Positions 1 through 7,203 of a stretch of 20,618 nt of DNA are shown here, one piece after another. Each line of letters begins with the position of its first letter. Positions within the stretch are counted from its first letter, which is position 1. The position numbers and the translations under genes were made by a program. The notes under the pieces were generated by a model. That model had not been told where the DNA came from and searched no databases. It saw only the letters and a program-made list of their open reading frames with translations. The DNA lies in assembly GCA_964479595.1 (NCBI GenBank), contig CAYZMU010000022.1:1-20618 (forward strand), given 5' to 3'. The DNA comes from Firm-04 sp964479595. Lineage in GTDB: Bacteria; Bacillota; Clostridia; Oscillospirales; Ruminococcaceae.

Positions 1-35
1 ACTTCCAGACCGATGACGGTTTCATATTTGGGCAT
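1..35 (-). CDS. gatB: GatB, Asp/Glu-tRNA amidotransferase subunit B (5' end only)
   Basis: Only the first 11 codons and part of the twelfth lie in the window; the gene runs off the left edge. They read MPKYETVIGLE, the typical start of GatB, whose N-terminus carries the conserved ETVIGLEVH motif. GatB is the tRNA-binding kinase subunit of GatCAB, which amidates mischarged Glu-tRNA(Gln) and/or Asp-tRNA(Asn). A strong ribosome site (TAGGAGGAG, about 50..41) precedes the ATG with a five-base spacer and overlaps the TAG stop of the NERD gene upstream, so the two are probably translationally coupled. The identification rests on a short peptide plus the gatC-gatA context. Confidence 0.85.
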   Translation of the reverse strand, partial: MPKYETVIGLE

Positions 36-46
36 ACGCGCTCCTC

Positions 47-916
47 CTATGGGATGGACTTTGTCTTTTTACATTTGGTGCAATCGTAATAAAACTGAAG
101 AGTTGTGTGGTTCACTTCAAGATTCATTTTACTTCCGCATTTATCGCAGAGTTGTTCTCTGTTTAGTGCTTCCTTCCACTCTTTGCTTTTTTTGTCCATT
201 TCCTTAAGAATACTGTCAATTCTCATTTCCTCTGATTCAGAACCGCAGGGGTAATAATTATCCGCCGCAATCAGACCGCGCAGCAAATCCTTCAGATTTT
301 GCGTCCGCGTGATGTAAGCGACCCGAGGCGGCACAGATATTTTCTCCAAAGTACACCGGTCGGAAAAACAGATCACGGAAATGACCGGAATCTGGATGTC
401 CGTTAAATAATACTTTTCCAGATCCAAGCGATGATTCTGGTTCTGAAACACAGGATTATGATTGTCTTTGCCTTTTATGGGAACGCTTTGCGTGTTGTTA
501 TACGCTGTTTGGAATACGCTCTCTTCTTCATTGTCTTCATTGTATGTCAGCGTAATAAACGCGTCCCTGTACTTTCCTCTGTCCTTGCTCTCAATCACGA
601 AAATAGCTTTCTTTGTACGGAACAGCAGATCAATCTCCCGCGAGTGATGCCCTTTCACTTTCGATTTCAAAAGCAGCAAATTCCTGTAAATCTCACTTTC
701 GCCTTGACCAGCGTCCCGAAGTTCCTTTTGCAATTCCACCAGAACGCTGTAAATTCTGTCCTCCGCTTCCCGCCCTTTGTTTTCGCCGGCTGCCTTTCCT
801 TCGTCGGGGGGTTGCGGTTTGGAACGCGCCGGCGCGGCGGTTGCCGCCGGTTTCTCCGGAGCAGCCTGCGCCGCGGGAGTGGAATCTTTGGCGCGCTTTC
901 TATGAAAAAGACCCAT
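47..916 (-). CDS. NERD-domain nuclease-like protein with C-terminal zinc ribbon, inserted between gatA and gatB
   Basis: This encodes 289 residues starting at the ATG at 916 (MGLFHRKR). A longer frame from 994 exists, but the 916 start has a strong AAAGGAGGGGG site and lies one base after the gatA stop. Residues 1-48 are a basic then Ala/Pro-rich linker. Residues about 48-200 match a nuclease-related domain (NERD): GREAED near 48-53, REID with D96, then E109-S-K111. This is the PD-(D/E)xK layout expected of a metal-dependent nuclease. The C-terminus has a CxxC-18-CxxC zinc ribbon (C247, C250, C269, C272). No membrane segment is seen. The nuclease-domain DNA is much less GC-rich than the flanking gat genes (64 of 180 bases are G/C at 61..240). 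Substrate and role are unknown; nuclease activity is inferred from the motif. Confidence 0.8.
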   Translation of the reverse strand: MGLFHRKRAKDSTPAAQAAPEKPAATAAPARSKPQPPDEGKAAGENKGREAEDRIYSVLVELQKELRDAGQGESEIYRNLLLLKSKVKGHHSREIDLLFRTKKAIFVIESKDRGKYRDAFITLTYNEDNEEESVFQTAYNNTQSVPIKGKDNHNPVFQNQNHRLDLEKYYLTDIQIPVISVICFSDRCTLEKISVPPRVAYITRTQNLKDLLRGLIAADNYYPCGSESEEMRIDSILKEMDKKSKEWKEALNREQLCDKCGSKMNLEVNHTTLQFYYDCTKCKKTKSIP

Positions 917-917
917 T

Positions 918-2381
918 TCACTCCCCCTCCTTTGCCGCTGTCTCATACGCCGCGGCGGCGCGGTAGAGTTTCGCCTCGGAGAACGCCGCCCCAATCAGCT
1001 GAAAGCCCACCGGCAGCATCGCGCCGTCGTCTGAGGGCACGCGCCCGCACGGCACACTGATGCCCGGCAAGCCGCCCAGATTCACGGGCACGGTGCAGAT
1101 ATCCCCGAGCGCCATCTGCAGCGGGTCGCCGGATTTCTCCCCGAACCGGAAAGCGGGGGTCGGCGCGACCGGCGTCAGCAGCATATCATAACGCTCAAAA
1201 AGCCGCGCGAACGCCCGTATCAGCAGCGTGCGGACCTGCTGCGCCTTTTTATAATACGCGTCGTAATAGCCCGCCGAGAGCACGTAATTGCCCAGCAGAA
1301 TGCGCCGCCGCACTTCCCGCCCGAAGCCTTGCGTGCGCGTTTTGCGGTAGAGCGTCTCCATGTCCTCCGCGCCGCTCGCCCGAAAGCCGTAGCGCACGCC
1401 GTCAAACCGCGCCAGATTCGAGGACGCCTCCGCGCAGCACAGCACATAATAAGCCGGCAGCGCGTATTTCACATCGGGCATGGAGCATTCCTCAATCTCC
1501 GCGCCCGCCTCCGCGAGCGTCCGCGCGGCGGCTCTCACTTTTTCCTCCACAAGCGGGGAAATGCCCTCGCCGAAAAATTCCGCCGGCATCCCCACGCGCA
1601 GACCTTTTAAGTCCCGCCCGATTACCCTGCCGTAATCCGTGTCGTATTCGGGCAGAGAAGTGCTGTCGCGCGGGTCGTGGCAGCTGATGGCCTCCAGAAC
1701 AACCGCGCTGTCCTCCGCTGTCCGTGTAAGCGGTCCTATCTGGTCAAAGCTCGAGGCGTAGGCGACAAGCCCGTAGCGCGAAACCGTACCGTAGGTGGGT
1801 TTCATTCCGACCACGCCGCAGAACGACGCGGGCTGGCGAATCGAGCCGCCGGTGTCCGAGCCAATCGCGAAGAAACACTCTCCCGCCGCGACCGCCGCCG
1901 CGGAACCGCCCGAACTCCCGCCCGTCACGCGGTCCAGAGCGGCGGGGTTGCGCGTCACGCCCAGCGCGGAGGTCTCCGTGGAACTGCCCATGGCGAATTC
2001 GTCCATATTCGTCTTGCCCAGCATGACCGCGCCCGCGTCCCTGAGCCTCCGCGTCACACAGGCGTCGTAGACGGGCACCCAGTTTTCGAGCATTTTCGAG
2101 GCGCAGGTCGTGCGCACGCCTTCGGTACAGATATTGTCCTTCATGGCGAAAGGAATCCCCGTCAGCGCGCCGCCCCTGCCCTCTTTCAAGGTTTTGTCCG
2201 CGGCGTCCGCCTCCCGCAGCGCCTCCTCCTCGCAGACGGTCAGGTACGCGCCGATCGTCTTGTCCTCGCGCTCAATCTTCTCAAGACACGCCAGCGTCAG
2301 CTCCCGGGAGGAAATCCGGCGGTCCCTGAGCAGCCCGGAAAGCTCCTTGAGGCTGACAGCGCCCATGGAATCAAGGTTCAT
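918..2381 (-). CDS. gatA: GatA, glutamyl/aspartyl-tRNA amidotransferase subunit A
   Basis: This is 487 residues, the usual GatA length. GatA is the glutaminase subunit of cytoplasmic GatCAB: it releases ammonia from glutamine, which GatB uses to amidate Glu-tRNA(Gln) and/or Asp-tRNA(Asn). The amidase-signature Ser-cisSer-Lys triad is intact: K81 in PFAMKDN, S156 in GGSSGGS and S180 in GSDTGGSIRQP. The spacing matches the known GatA triad. The start has an AAAGGAGA site 8-9 bases upstream and lies 15 bases after the gatC stop. The next gene downstream is not gatB but the NERD gene, whose ATG begins one base after this TGA and whose ribosome site lies inside the last gatA codons. Confidence 0.97.
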   Translation of the reverse strand: MNLDSMGAVSLKELSGLLRDRRISSRELTLACLEKIEREDKTIGAYLTVCEEEALREADAADKTLKEGRGGALTGIPFAMKDNICTEGVRTTCASKMLENWVPVYDACVTRRLRDAGAVMLGKTNMDEFAMGSSTETSALGVTRNPAALDRVTGGSSGGSAAAVAAGECFFAIGSDTGGSIRQPASFCGVVGMKPTYGTVSRYGLVAYASSFDQIGPLTRTAEDSAVVLEAISCHDPRDSTSLPEYDTDYGRVIGRDLKGLRVGMPAEFFGEGISPLVEEKVRAAARTLAEAGAEIEECSMPDVKYALPAYYVLCCAEASSNLARFDGVRYGFRASGAEDMETLYRKTRTQGFGREVRRRILLGNYVLSAGYYDAYYKKAQQVRTLLIRAFARLFERYDMLLTPVAPTPAFRFGEKSGDPLQMALGDICTVPVNLGGLPGISVPCGRVPSDDGAMLPVGFQLIGAAFSEAKLYRAAAAYETAAKEGE

Positions 2382-2396
2382 AGCGGCGTTCTCCTT

Positions 2397-2687
2397 TCAG
2401 CTGATGACTTTGGGCAGCGTGATAAGCCCGTCTTCCGAGGATTCCGTGCCCGAGAGCAGCGTTTCTCTGGGCAGCCGCTCCGTTTCGGGAATATCCTCGC
2501 GCCAGACGTTCTCCAAGGGCGCGATATGCGCGGTCGGCGGAACGCCCTCCGTATCCACCGCGCTCAGCTGGCGGAAAAATTCCAGCATCTGCCCGATACT
2601 TTCGGAAAGCGCCTCCGTTTCCTCCCGCGGAATTTCCAGTCTGGAAAGCCACGCGAGCGTCTCCAGCGTCTTATCGTCCAATCGCAT
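2397..2687 (-). CDS. gatC: GatC, glutamyl/aspartyl-tRNA amidotransferase subunit C
   Basis: This is a 96-residue protein, the normal GatC size. GatC is the small non-catalytic subunit that wraps GatA and GatB and stabilises the complex. The N-terminal helix (LETLAWLSRLEIP) and a central Met-Leu-Phe-Phe stretch followed by a Thr-Glu-Gly-Val-Pro-Pro segment are typical. The C-terminal half departs a little from the common 'LRxD...NAPE' pattern, reading LPRETLLSGTESSEDG, but keeps the final LPKVI. The ATG has a good site (AAAGGAGAAACGCGGT). The gene starts 18 bases after the acidic-repeat membrane protein and leads gatA, so it is the first gat gene of a long operon without its own visible promoter. 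Confidence 0.93.
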   Translation of the reverse strand: MRLDDKTLETLAWLSRLEIPREETEALSESIGQMLEFFRQLSAVDTEGVPPTAHIAPLENVWREDIPETERLPRETLLSGTESSEDGLITLPKVIS

Positions 2688-2705
2688 ACCGCGTTTCTCC
2701 TTTCG

Positions 2706-3746
2706 CTAGTCTATCTGCTTTGCCGCGCGCACCCGCCAGACCCCGTTTTCACGAAACAGCGTGTATTCCACCGTTTTCACAGGTTCCGCGGGCTGCCCCT
2801 TTTTCCAGCCGGGCTGCTCCGCGCGGTAGTCAGCCGCCGCCGTGGCGCTGCCGTCGGGCGCCGTATCAAGGCTCACAATCTCCGGCATATACGTAAAGAA
2901 CACCGCGTCTGAGGGCAGCAGGTAATTCTGCTCGCTTTCGTTATAATAAAAACGCAAATCCCCGGTGAAGCTGAGCGTGACGCAATCGGGCTGGCGGTTG
3001 GTACCGAAAATCTCGTTCCCCGCCGCGATCACATCATCCTTCGGCACGGCGCGCGTCTCAAAATCCTCCGGGTACTGCTCAAGCTTATCCGAGACAATGA
3101 GGCTCAGAATCGCCGCCGTGAGGAAATGCTCGTCGGAAATCTCCCCGGGCGACGAAAAATCCCCGATATCCATCAGCACCAGCGGCAGCACCGTCCGCGC
3201 CGCCTCGTCCCGGCGCTGCTGCCCCGAAAACAGCCGCGCCCCCGCGCGTATCCCCGCGCGCGCAATCGTGAAAAGCCCGACCGCCGCCAGCACCAGCAGC
3301 ACCGCCCCGACCACGGTGTCCCGAACGCGTCGCGGCGTCTTCCCTTTCTTTACGGATTTAGACGCTTTTTCGCGCTTTTTGGATTCCGGTTCCGTATCTT
3401 CGGGCACATTTTCAGGTTCCGTATCTTCCGGTTCGGGCTCCGCGTCTTCGGGCACACTTTCCGGCTCAAGCTCTGTATCTTCCGGTTCAGGTTCCCTCAG
3501 TACGGGGGGCTCTTCCGGGGCCAGCTCGTCCGCCTCGGGAGATTCTTCCGTCTCGTCCGGCGGCAGTTCCCGCGTCCGCGCCGCGCGCTCGCTCTGAATC
3601 CCCCGCACCAGCGCGTCGGGGTCGGCGTGTTCGTCGCGACGCTGCTCCTTCGTCAGTTCCTCCGGGAAAGCCTTCCGCAGAATCCGCCTGTTGTCGCGCT
3701 CCGAGCGCAGCTCCTTGAGCAGTTCGTCAAGTTCCGAGTCCTTCAT
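2706..3746 (-). CDS. Single-pass membrane protein with an acidic Glu/Pro repeat, function unknown
   Basis: I do not recognise this 346-residue protein. Residues 1-60 are charged and probably helical, with a Leu/Glu/Arg-rich start (MKDSELDELLKELRSE). Residues 60-121 are strongly acidic and end in a degenerate repeat of EPEDTEPE/VPEDTEPE type (about 84-121). A Lys/Arg block (123-142) precedes one hydrophobic segment (about 144-162), so by the positive-inside rule the acidic part is cytoplasmic. Residues 170-346 would then be outside, possibly folding into one domain ending in a strand-rich region (VEYTLFRENGVWRVRAAK), which resembles the end of NTF2-like or lipoprotein-like domains. No signal peptide or catalytic motif is seen. 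The gene lies 20 bases after proA with only a weak ribosome site (GGACGGG) and 18 bases before gatC. A real gene is likely because both junctions are tight. Confidence 0.75.
   Translation of the reverse strand: MKDSELDELLKELRSERDNRRILRKAFPEELTKEQRRDEHADPDALVRGIQSERAARTRELPPDETEESPEADELAPEEPPVLREPEPEDTELEPESVPEDAEPEPEDTEPENVPEDTEPESKKREKASKSVKKGKTPRRVRDTVVGAVLLVLAAVGLFTIARAGIRAGARLFSGQQRRDEAARTVLPLVLMDIGDFSSPGEISDEHFLTAAILSLIVSDKLEQYPEDFETRAVPKDDVIAAGNEIFGTNRQPDCVTLSFTGDLRFYYNESEQNYLLPSDAVFFTYMPEIVSLDTAPDGSATAAADYRAEQPGWKKGQPAEPVKTVEYTLFRENGVWRVRAAKQID
3384..3497 (-). repeat. Degenerate acidic Glu-Pro coding repeat
   Basis: This stretch encodes residues 84-121 of the acidic membrane protein. 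At the DNA level, the plus-strand text repeats variants of GGTTCCGTATCTTCNGG with intervening TTCGGGCAC(A/T)TTTTC-like units. The copies have drifted, so this is an old, slippage-prone repeat rather than a recent one. Copy number may vary between strains. Confidence 0.7.
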
Positions 3747-3766
3747 GTTCCGTTCCCGTCCGGCTC

Positions 3767-5020
3767 TCAGCGAATTTGTCCGTCACCGTTGATTAAATAT
3801 TTGACTGTGGTGAGTTCCCGCAGCCCCATGGGTCCGCGCGCGTGGAGTTTCTGGGTGGAAATCCCGATTTCCGCGCCGAAACCGAACTCCCCGCCGTCGG
3901 TGAAACGCGTGGATGCGTTGACATAAACCGCAGCCGCGTCCACCTCGCGCTGGAACCGCTCAGCGTTCTCAAGCGACCGCGTGACAATGCACTCGCTGTG
4001 ATTCGTGCCGTAGCGCGCGATATGCGCAATCGCCTCGTCCACACTCCCGACGACCTTGACGGCGAGCTGATAATCGAGATACTCGTTGGCGTAGTCGTCC
4101 TCGTTCGCCGGCAGCACACATTCCCCGAGCACCGCCCGCGCGTCCTCGTCGCCGTGCAGCGTGACGGAATGCTCGTCGAGTTTCGCCTTCATAAGCGGCA
4201 GAAACTTCTCCGCGACGGCTCTGTGTACCAGCACGGTTTCCACAGCGTTGCAGACCGAGGGGCGCTGCGTCTTGCCGTTGTCGACGATGTTCACCGCCAT
4301 CTCCAGATCCGCGGATTCGTCCACGAAAACATGACAGTTGCCCGTTCCCGTGCGAATCACCGGGACGGTGGCGTTCTGCGCGACCGCCGAGATTAAACCC
4401 GCTCCCCCGCGCGGAATCAGCACGTCCAGATACTGCGACAGTTTCATCAGCGCGTTTGCGGATTCGCGGGAGGTGTCGCCCACAAGGCTTATGATATCTT
4501 TGGGCAGCCCCGCCTCTTCCACGGCGTCGCGCATGATTTCGGTGAGGCAGCTGTTGGAGAAGAAGGCCTCCTTGCCCCCGCGCAGAATCACGCAGTTGCC
4601 CGCCTTGACACAGAGCGTCGCCGCGTCCACCGTGACATTGGGGCGGCTCTCAAAGATAATCCCGATGACCCCGAGCGGCACGCGCGTCTTGACAATGCGC
4701 AGCCCGTTGGGACGCACGAAGCCCTCGTCGACAGCCCCGACCACCTCGTCGAGCGCCACGAGCTTCTCAACCCCCCGCGCCATATCCTCAATGCGCTGCT
4801 CCGTCAGCAGCAGCCGGTCCCGCATGGCGCGCGACATATTGTTCTTGTCGGCGTTCTCCAGATCCTTCGCGTTCGCGGCGAGAATCTCCCCACCGCGTTC
4901 GCGCAGCCGCCGCGCGATGGCTGTGAGCGCGTCGTTTTTTTGCTTGGGTGACGCGGACGCCAGCACGGGCGCGCAGCCCTTCGCCAAGGCGCCGAGTTCT
5001 TCCACAGTCGGTGTGTTCAT
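3767..5020 (-). CDS. proA: Gamma-glutamyl phosphate reductase (proline biosynthesis)
   Basis: This is 417 residues, the standard ProA size. It reduces gamma-glutamyl phosphate to glutamate-5-semialdehyde with NADPH, the second step of proline synthesis from glutamate, in the cytoplasm. The aldehyde-dehydrogenase fold is clear: an N-terminal helical region, the LGVIGIIFESRPNVT cofactor segment (116-130), LRGGKEA (146-152), the RTGTGNCH motif (223-230) and the catalytic cysteine C257 in RPSVCNAVET. The ATG has a GGGGAGG site nine bases upstream and follows the proB stop by 20 bases, so proB and proA are co-transcribed in pathway order. Nothing is missing or truncated. Confidence 0.97.
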   Translation of the reverse strand: MNTPTVEELGALAKGCAPVLASASPKQKNDALTAIARRLRERGGEILAANAKDLENADKNNMSRAMRDRLLLTEQRIEDMARGVEKLVALDEVVGAVDEGFVRPNGLRIVKTRVPLGVIGIIFESRPNVTVDAATLCVKAGNCVILRGGKEAFFSNSCLTEIMRDAVEEAGLPKDIISLVGDTSRESANALMKLSQYLDVLIPRGGAGLISAVAQNATVPVIRTGTGNCHVFVDESADLEMAVNIVDNGKTQRPSVCNAVETVLVHRAVAEKFLPLMKAKLDEHSVTLHGDEDARAVLGECVLPANEDDYANEYLDYQLAVKVVGSVDEAIAHIARYGTNHSECIVTRSLENAERFQREVDAAAVYVNASTRFTDGGEFGFGAEIGISTQKLHARGPMGLRELTTVKYLINGDGQIR

Positions 5021-5040
5021 TCTTCGGTTCCTCCCCTTTT

Positions 5041-5862
5041 CTAACGCGTCCGGGCCAGAAATCTTGTCCCGACCGCCTTGTCTTCCATCAGCAAATCGTA
5101 GAGCGCCTCGGGTTTTTCCCCGTTGAGAATCACCATGTCAATGCCCGATTCCGTCGCGAGCTTCGCCGCCGCGATTTTGGTCGCCATGCCCCCGCGCGCG
5201 TTGGGCGAACCCGCACCGCCCGCGATCTGCTCAATCCCGCTGTCAATCTCCCGCACGGTCGGTATCAGCCGCGCGTCCGCGCTCTGTCTCGGGTCGGCGG
5301 AAAAAAGCCCGTCAATATCGCTCATCATGACCAGCAGCCGCGCGCCCGCGAGCCCCGCGACCACCGCCGCCAGCGAATCGTTTTCCCCGATTTCCAGCTC
5401 CAGTTCGTCAATCGCCACCGTGTCGTTTTCGTTGACAATCGGCACAATCCCCATGCGCAGCAGTTCCTCGATGCAGTTTCCGGCGTTGACCGCGCCGTTG
5501 CCGTTGAGCGCCGCCTTCGTCAGCAGAATCTGCGCGACATTGACGCTGTAGTTTGAAAACTGCCGGTCGTAGAGATACATCAGCTCGCACTGCCCGACCG
5601 CCGCGCAGGCCTGTTTCTTGGGCGTGGAAGTCGGACGGCTCGAAAGCCCCAATTTCCCGACACCGAGCCCCACCGCGCCGGAAGAGACAAGGATCAGCTC
5701 CCTGCCCGCGTTGCTCAAATCCGCGAGCACCCGCACGAGGTTGTGAAAGCGCCGCAGATTGAGCTTTCCCGTGGGGTGTGTGAGCGTGGAAGTGCCCACC
5801 TTGATAACGATTCTTCTGCATTCGGAGAGCTTTATCGGCTCCGCGCAATCCTCAGGAACCAT
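5041..5862 (-). CDS. proB: Glutamate 5-kinase, short form without PUA domain
   Basis: This is 273 residues and phosphorylates glutamate to gamma-glutamyl phosphate, the first and usually feedback-inhibited step of proline synthesis. The amino-acid-kinase fold is evident from VIKVGTSTLT near residues 19-28, LVSSGAVGLG (58-67), the IVPIVNENDTVA segment and a MMSDIDGLF motif, followed by GGMATKIAAA. The protein ends soon after the kinase domain. The C-terminal PUA domain found in longer (about 360-residue) ProB proteins is absent, as in several other Bacillota. The ATG has an AAAGGAGAG site eight bases away and overlaps the end of the upstream dehydrogenase gene by 11 bases. proA follows after 20 bases. 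Confidence 0.95.
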   Translation of the reverse strand: MVPEDCAEPIKLSECRRIVIKVGTSTLTHPTGKLNLRRFHNLVRVLADLSNAGRELILVSSGAVGLGVGKLGLSSRPTSTPKKQACAAVGQCELMYLYDRQFSNYSVNVAQILLTKAALNGNGAVNAGNCIEELLRMGIVPIVNENDTVAIDELELEIGENDSLAAVVAGLAGARLLVMMSDIDGLFSADPRQSADARLIPTVREIDSGIEQIAGGAGSPNARGGMATKIAAAKLATESGIDMVILNGEKPEALYDLLMEDKAVGTRFLARTR

Positions 5863-6859
5863 CCGCGCTCTCCTTTCTCAAAACAGGGGCGTTGACCACA
5901 TGGAGCGGCTCTCCCGAAAGCCAGCCGCTTAAGTTCCGCCGCGTGATTTCCAGCAGCCTTCCGCGCGTCTGAGGCGGCGTCCAGCCGATATGCGGCGTAA
6001 TCACGCAGTTTTTCGCCCTTTTGAGCGGCGTCCGCGGCGACATGGGTTCCGTTTCCAGCACGTCCACATAGGCGGCGGCGAGCATATCGTGGCAGAGCGC
6101 GTCCGCCAGCGCCTCCTCGTCGACCGTCGCGCCGCGCGAGGTGTTGATAAGCACCGCCGTTTCCTTCATGAGCGCCAAGGTTTCGCGCCGCACCAGCCCG
6201 CGCGTTTCGTCGTTGAGCGGACAGTGCAGCGTCAGAAAATCCGCCCGCGCGAACGCCTCTTCCTTGGAAACCAGCTCATAGGGGCAGTCCTTGGGTTCGG
6301 TCCGGGTCGAAATCAGCGGCTTCATCCCGAAGCACGCTCCTAACTGCGCGACCCTGCGCCCGATTGCGCCGTAGCCGATAATGGAGAGCGTCAGCCCGCT
6401 CAGCTCCATCGTGGGGTAGGGGAAATAGGAGAAGGTCTTTGAACGCTCCCAGCCGCCCAGCCGCACCTCGTCGCGGTAGAGCGAAACCTTCTCGCAGTAA
6501 TCCAGAATATACGCGAAAACAAGCTGCGCCACCGCGTCCGTGGAATAGCTCCCGGCGTTGCAGACGACAATCCCGCGCCGGTTGCAAGCCTCTAAGTCGA
6601 TATTGTTGTACCCAGTCGCCAGAACGCCGATATAGCGCACGTTCGGGCAGCTTGCGAGCACTTCCCCGGTGATGGGGACTTTGTTGCAGATGACAACATC
6701 CGCGTCGCCGATATTGCGGACCGCCCGCTCCGGCTCGGTGGCGCCGAACACCTCAAACTGCTCTGAGAACGCCGCCAGACAGTCCGGGGTCAGTTCCTTG
6801 TCCCGATACGCCATCGTGTTCCAATCCAGAACGACGATTTTACGCGCGCGCGGTGTCAT
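5852..6859 (-). CDS. D-2-hydroxyacid dehydrogenase (glycerate/hydroxypyruvate-reductase-like)
   Basis: This 335-residue NAD(P)-dependent enzyme interconverts a 2-keto acid and a D-2-hydroxy acid. The Rossmann motif GYGAIG is at 152-157. The catalytic Arg (R232 in NTSRG), Glu (E261 in the ETEP segment) and His (H280 in PHIGW) are spaced as in D-glycerate dehydrogenase. The ATGYNNID segment (81-88) and NAGSYSTDAVAQ (101-112) are also family features. The closest general type is the glycerate dehydrogenase/hydroxypyruvate reductase subgroup, but substrate cannot be read from sequence. Phosphoglycerate dehydrogenase is less likely, as there is no ACT domain. Its ATG overlaps the stop of the small membrane protein upstream as ATGA, and its end overlaps proB by 11 bases, so translation is coupled on both sides. 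Confidence 0.9.
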   Translation of the reverse strand: MTPRARKIVVLDWNTMAYRDKELTPDCLAAFSEQFEVFGATEPERAVRNIGDADVVICNKVPITGEVLASCPNVRYIGVLATGYNNIDLEACNRRGIVVCNAGSYSTDAVAQLVFAYILDYCEKVSLYRDEVRLGGWERSKTFSYFPYPTMELSGLTLSIIGYGAIGRRVAQLGACFGMKPLISTRTEPKDCPYELVSKEEAFARADFLTLHCPLNDETRGLVRRETLALMKETAVLINTSRGATVDEEALADALCHDMLAAAYVDVLETEPMSPRTPLKRAKNCVITPHIGWTPPQTRGRLLEITRRNLSGWLSGEPLHVVNAPVLRKESADGS

Positions 6860-7188
6860 TCCCCGCCGCCCTCCGCCGGCTGTGCCGCCGCCTCGCCGCC
6901 GTCTGAGGGGCCGCTGTCATCCCCGTTCGCCTTTCGCGCGTGCCTGTTCTGGACGATATTCGCCACCAGCGCGGCAATGAGCAGAACGGCCTCGCCAATC
7001 CCGACGCCGTAGAAGAGCAGCGAACTCTCCGTATTGAGGTAGATAAGCAGCGAGCCGCCGAACGCCACGGCGAGAATCAGCTGGTAGACGCGCTTGGTGC
7101 GGATAAACTGCAGCACGAAAAAGACCGCCGCCACCGCGCAGAAGATGATGTGTTTGTTCATGGAAATCGGAAAAACATTTGCGTTCAT
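6856..7188 (-). CDS. Small three-helix membrane protein, function unknown
   Basis: This 110-residue protein is not one I recognise. It has three likely membrane segments (about 13-28, 35-50 and 58-78) separated by short loops (IRTKRVY and NTESS), then a polar, glycine/alanine/glutamate-rich cytoplasmic tail of about 28 residues. The start at 7188 is favoured over the internal Met10 because AAGGAGAG lies nine bases upstream of it. It begins 15 bases after the rodA-type gene and its TGA overlaps the ATG of the dehydrogenase (ATGA). The position next to a cell-wall polymerase gene suggests an envelope role, but this is only context. Confidence 0.75.
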   Translation of the reverse strand: MNANVFPISMNKHIIFCAVAAVFFVLQFIRTKRVYQLILAVAFGGSLLIYLNTESSLLFYGVGIGEAVLLIAALVANIVQNRHARKANGDDSGPSDGGEAAAQPAEGGGE

Positions 7189-7203
7189 CAGATTCTCTCC
7201 TTC

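Noticed and set aside
47..916. Mobile element carrying the NERD gene
   Set aside because: No transposase, integrase, inverted ends or target duplications are visible at the tight gatA and gatB junctions.
431..1060. A 209-codon open frame on the plus strand opposite the NERD gene
   Set aside because: The minus strand has NERD motifs, a zinc ribbon and strong ribosome sites at both ends; the plus frame has none.
1677..2912. A 411-codon open frame on the plus strand opposite gatA, gatC and the acidic protein
   Set aside because: It is an antisense shadow of GC-rich genes with Arg-rich composition and no recognisable domain.
7080..7092. Near-match DnaA box (TGCGGATAA)
   Set aside because: It has one mismatch and lies in coding sequence; such single-mismatch hits are expected by chance.
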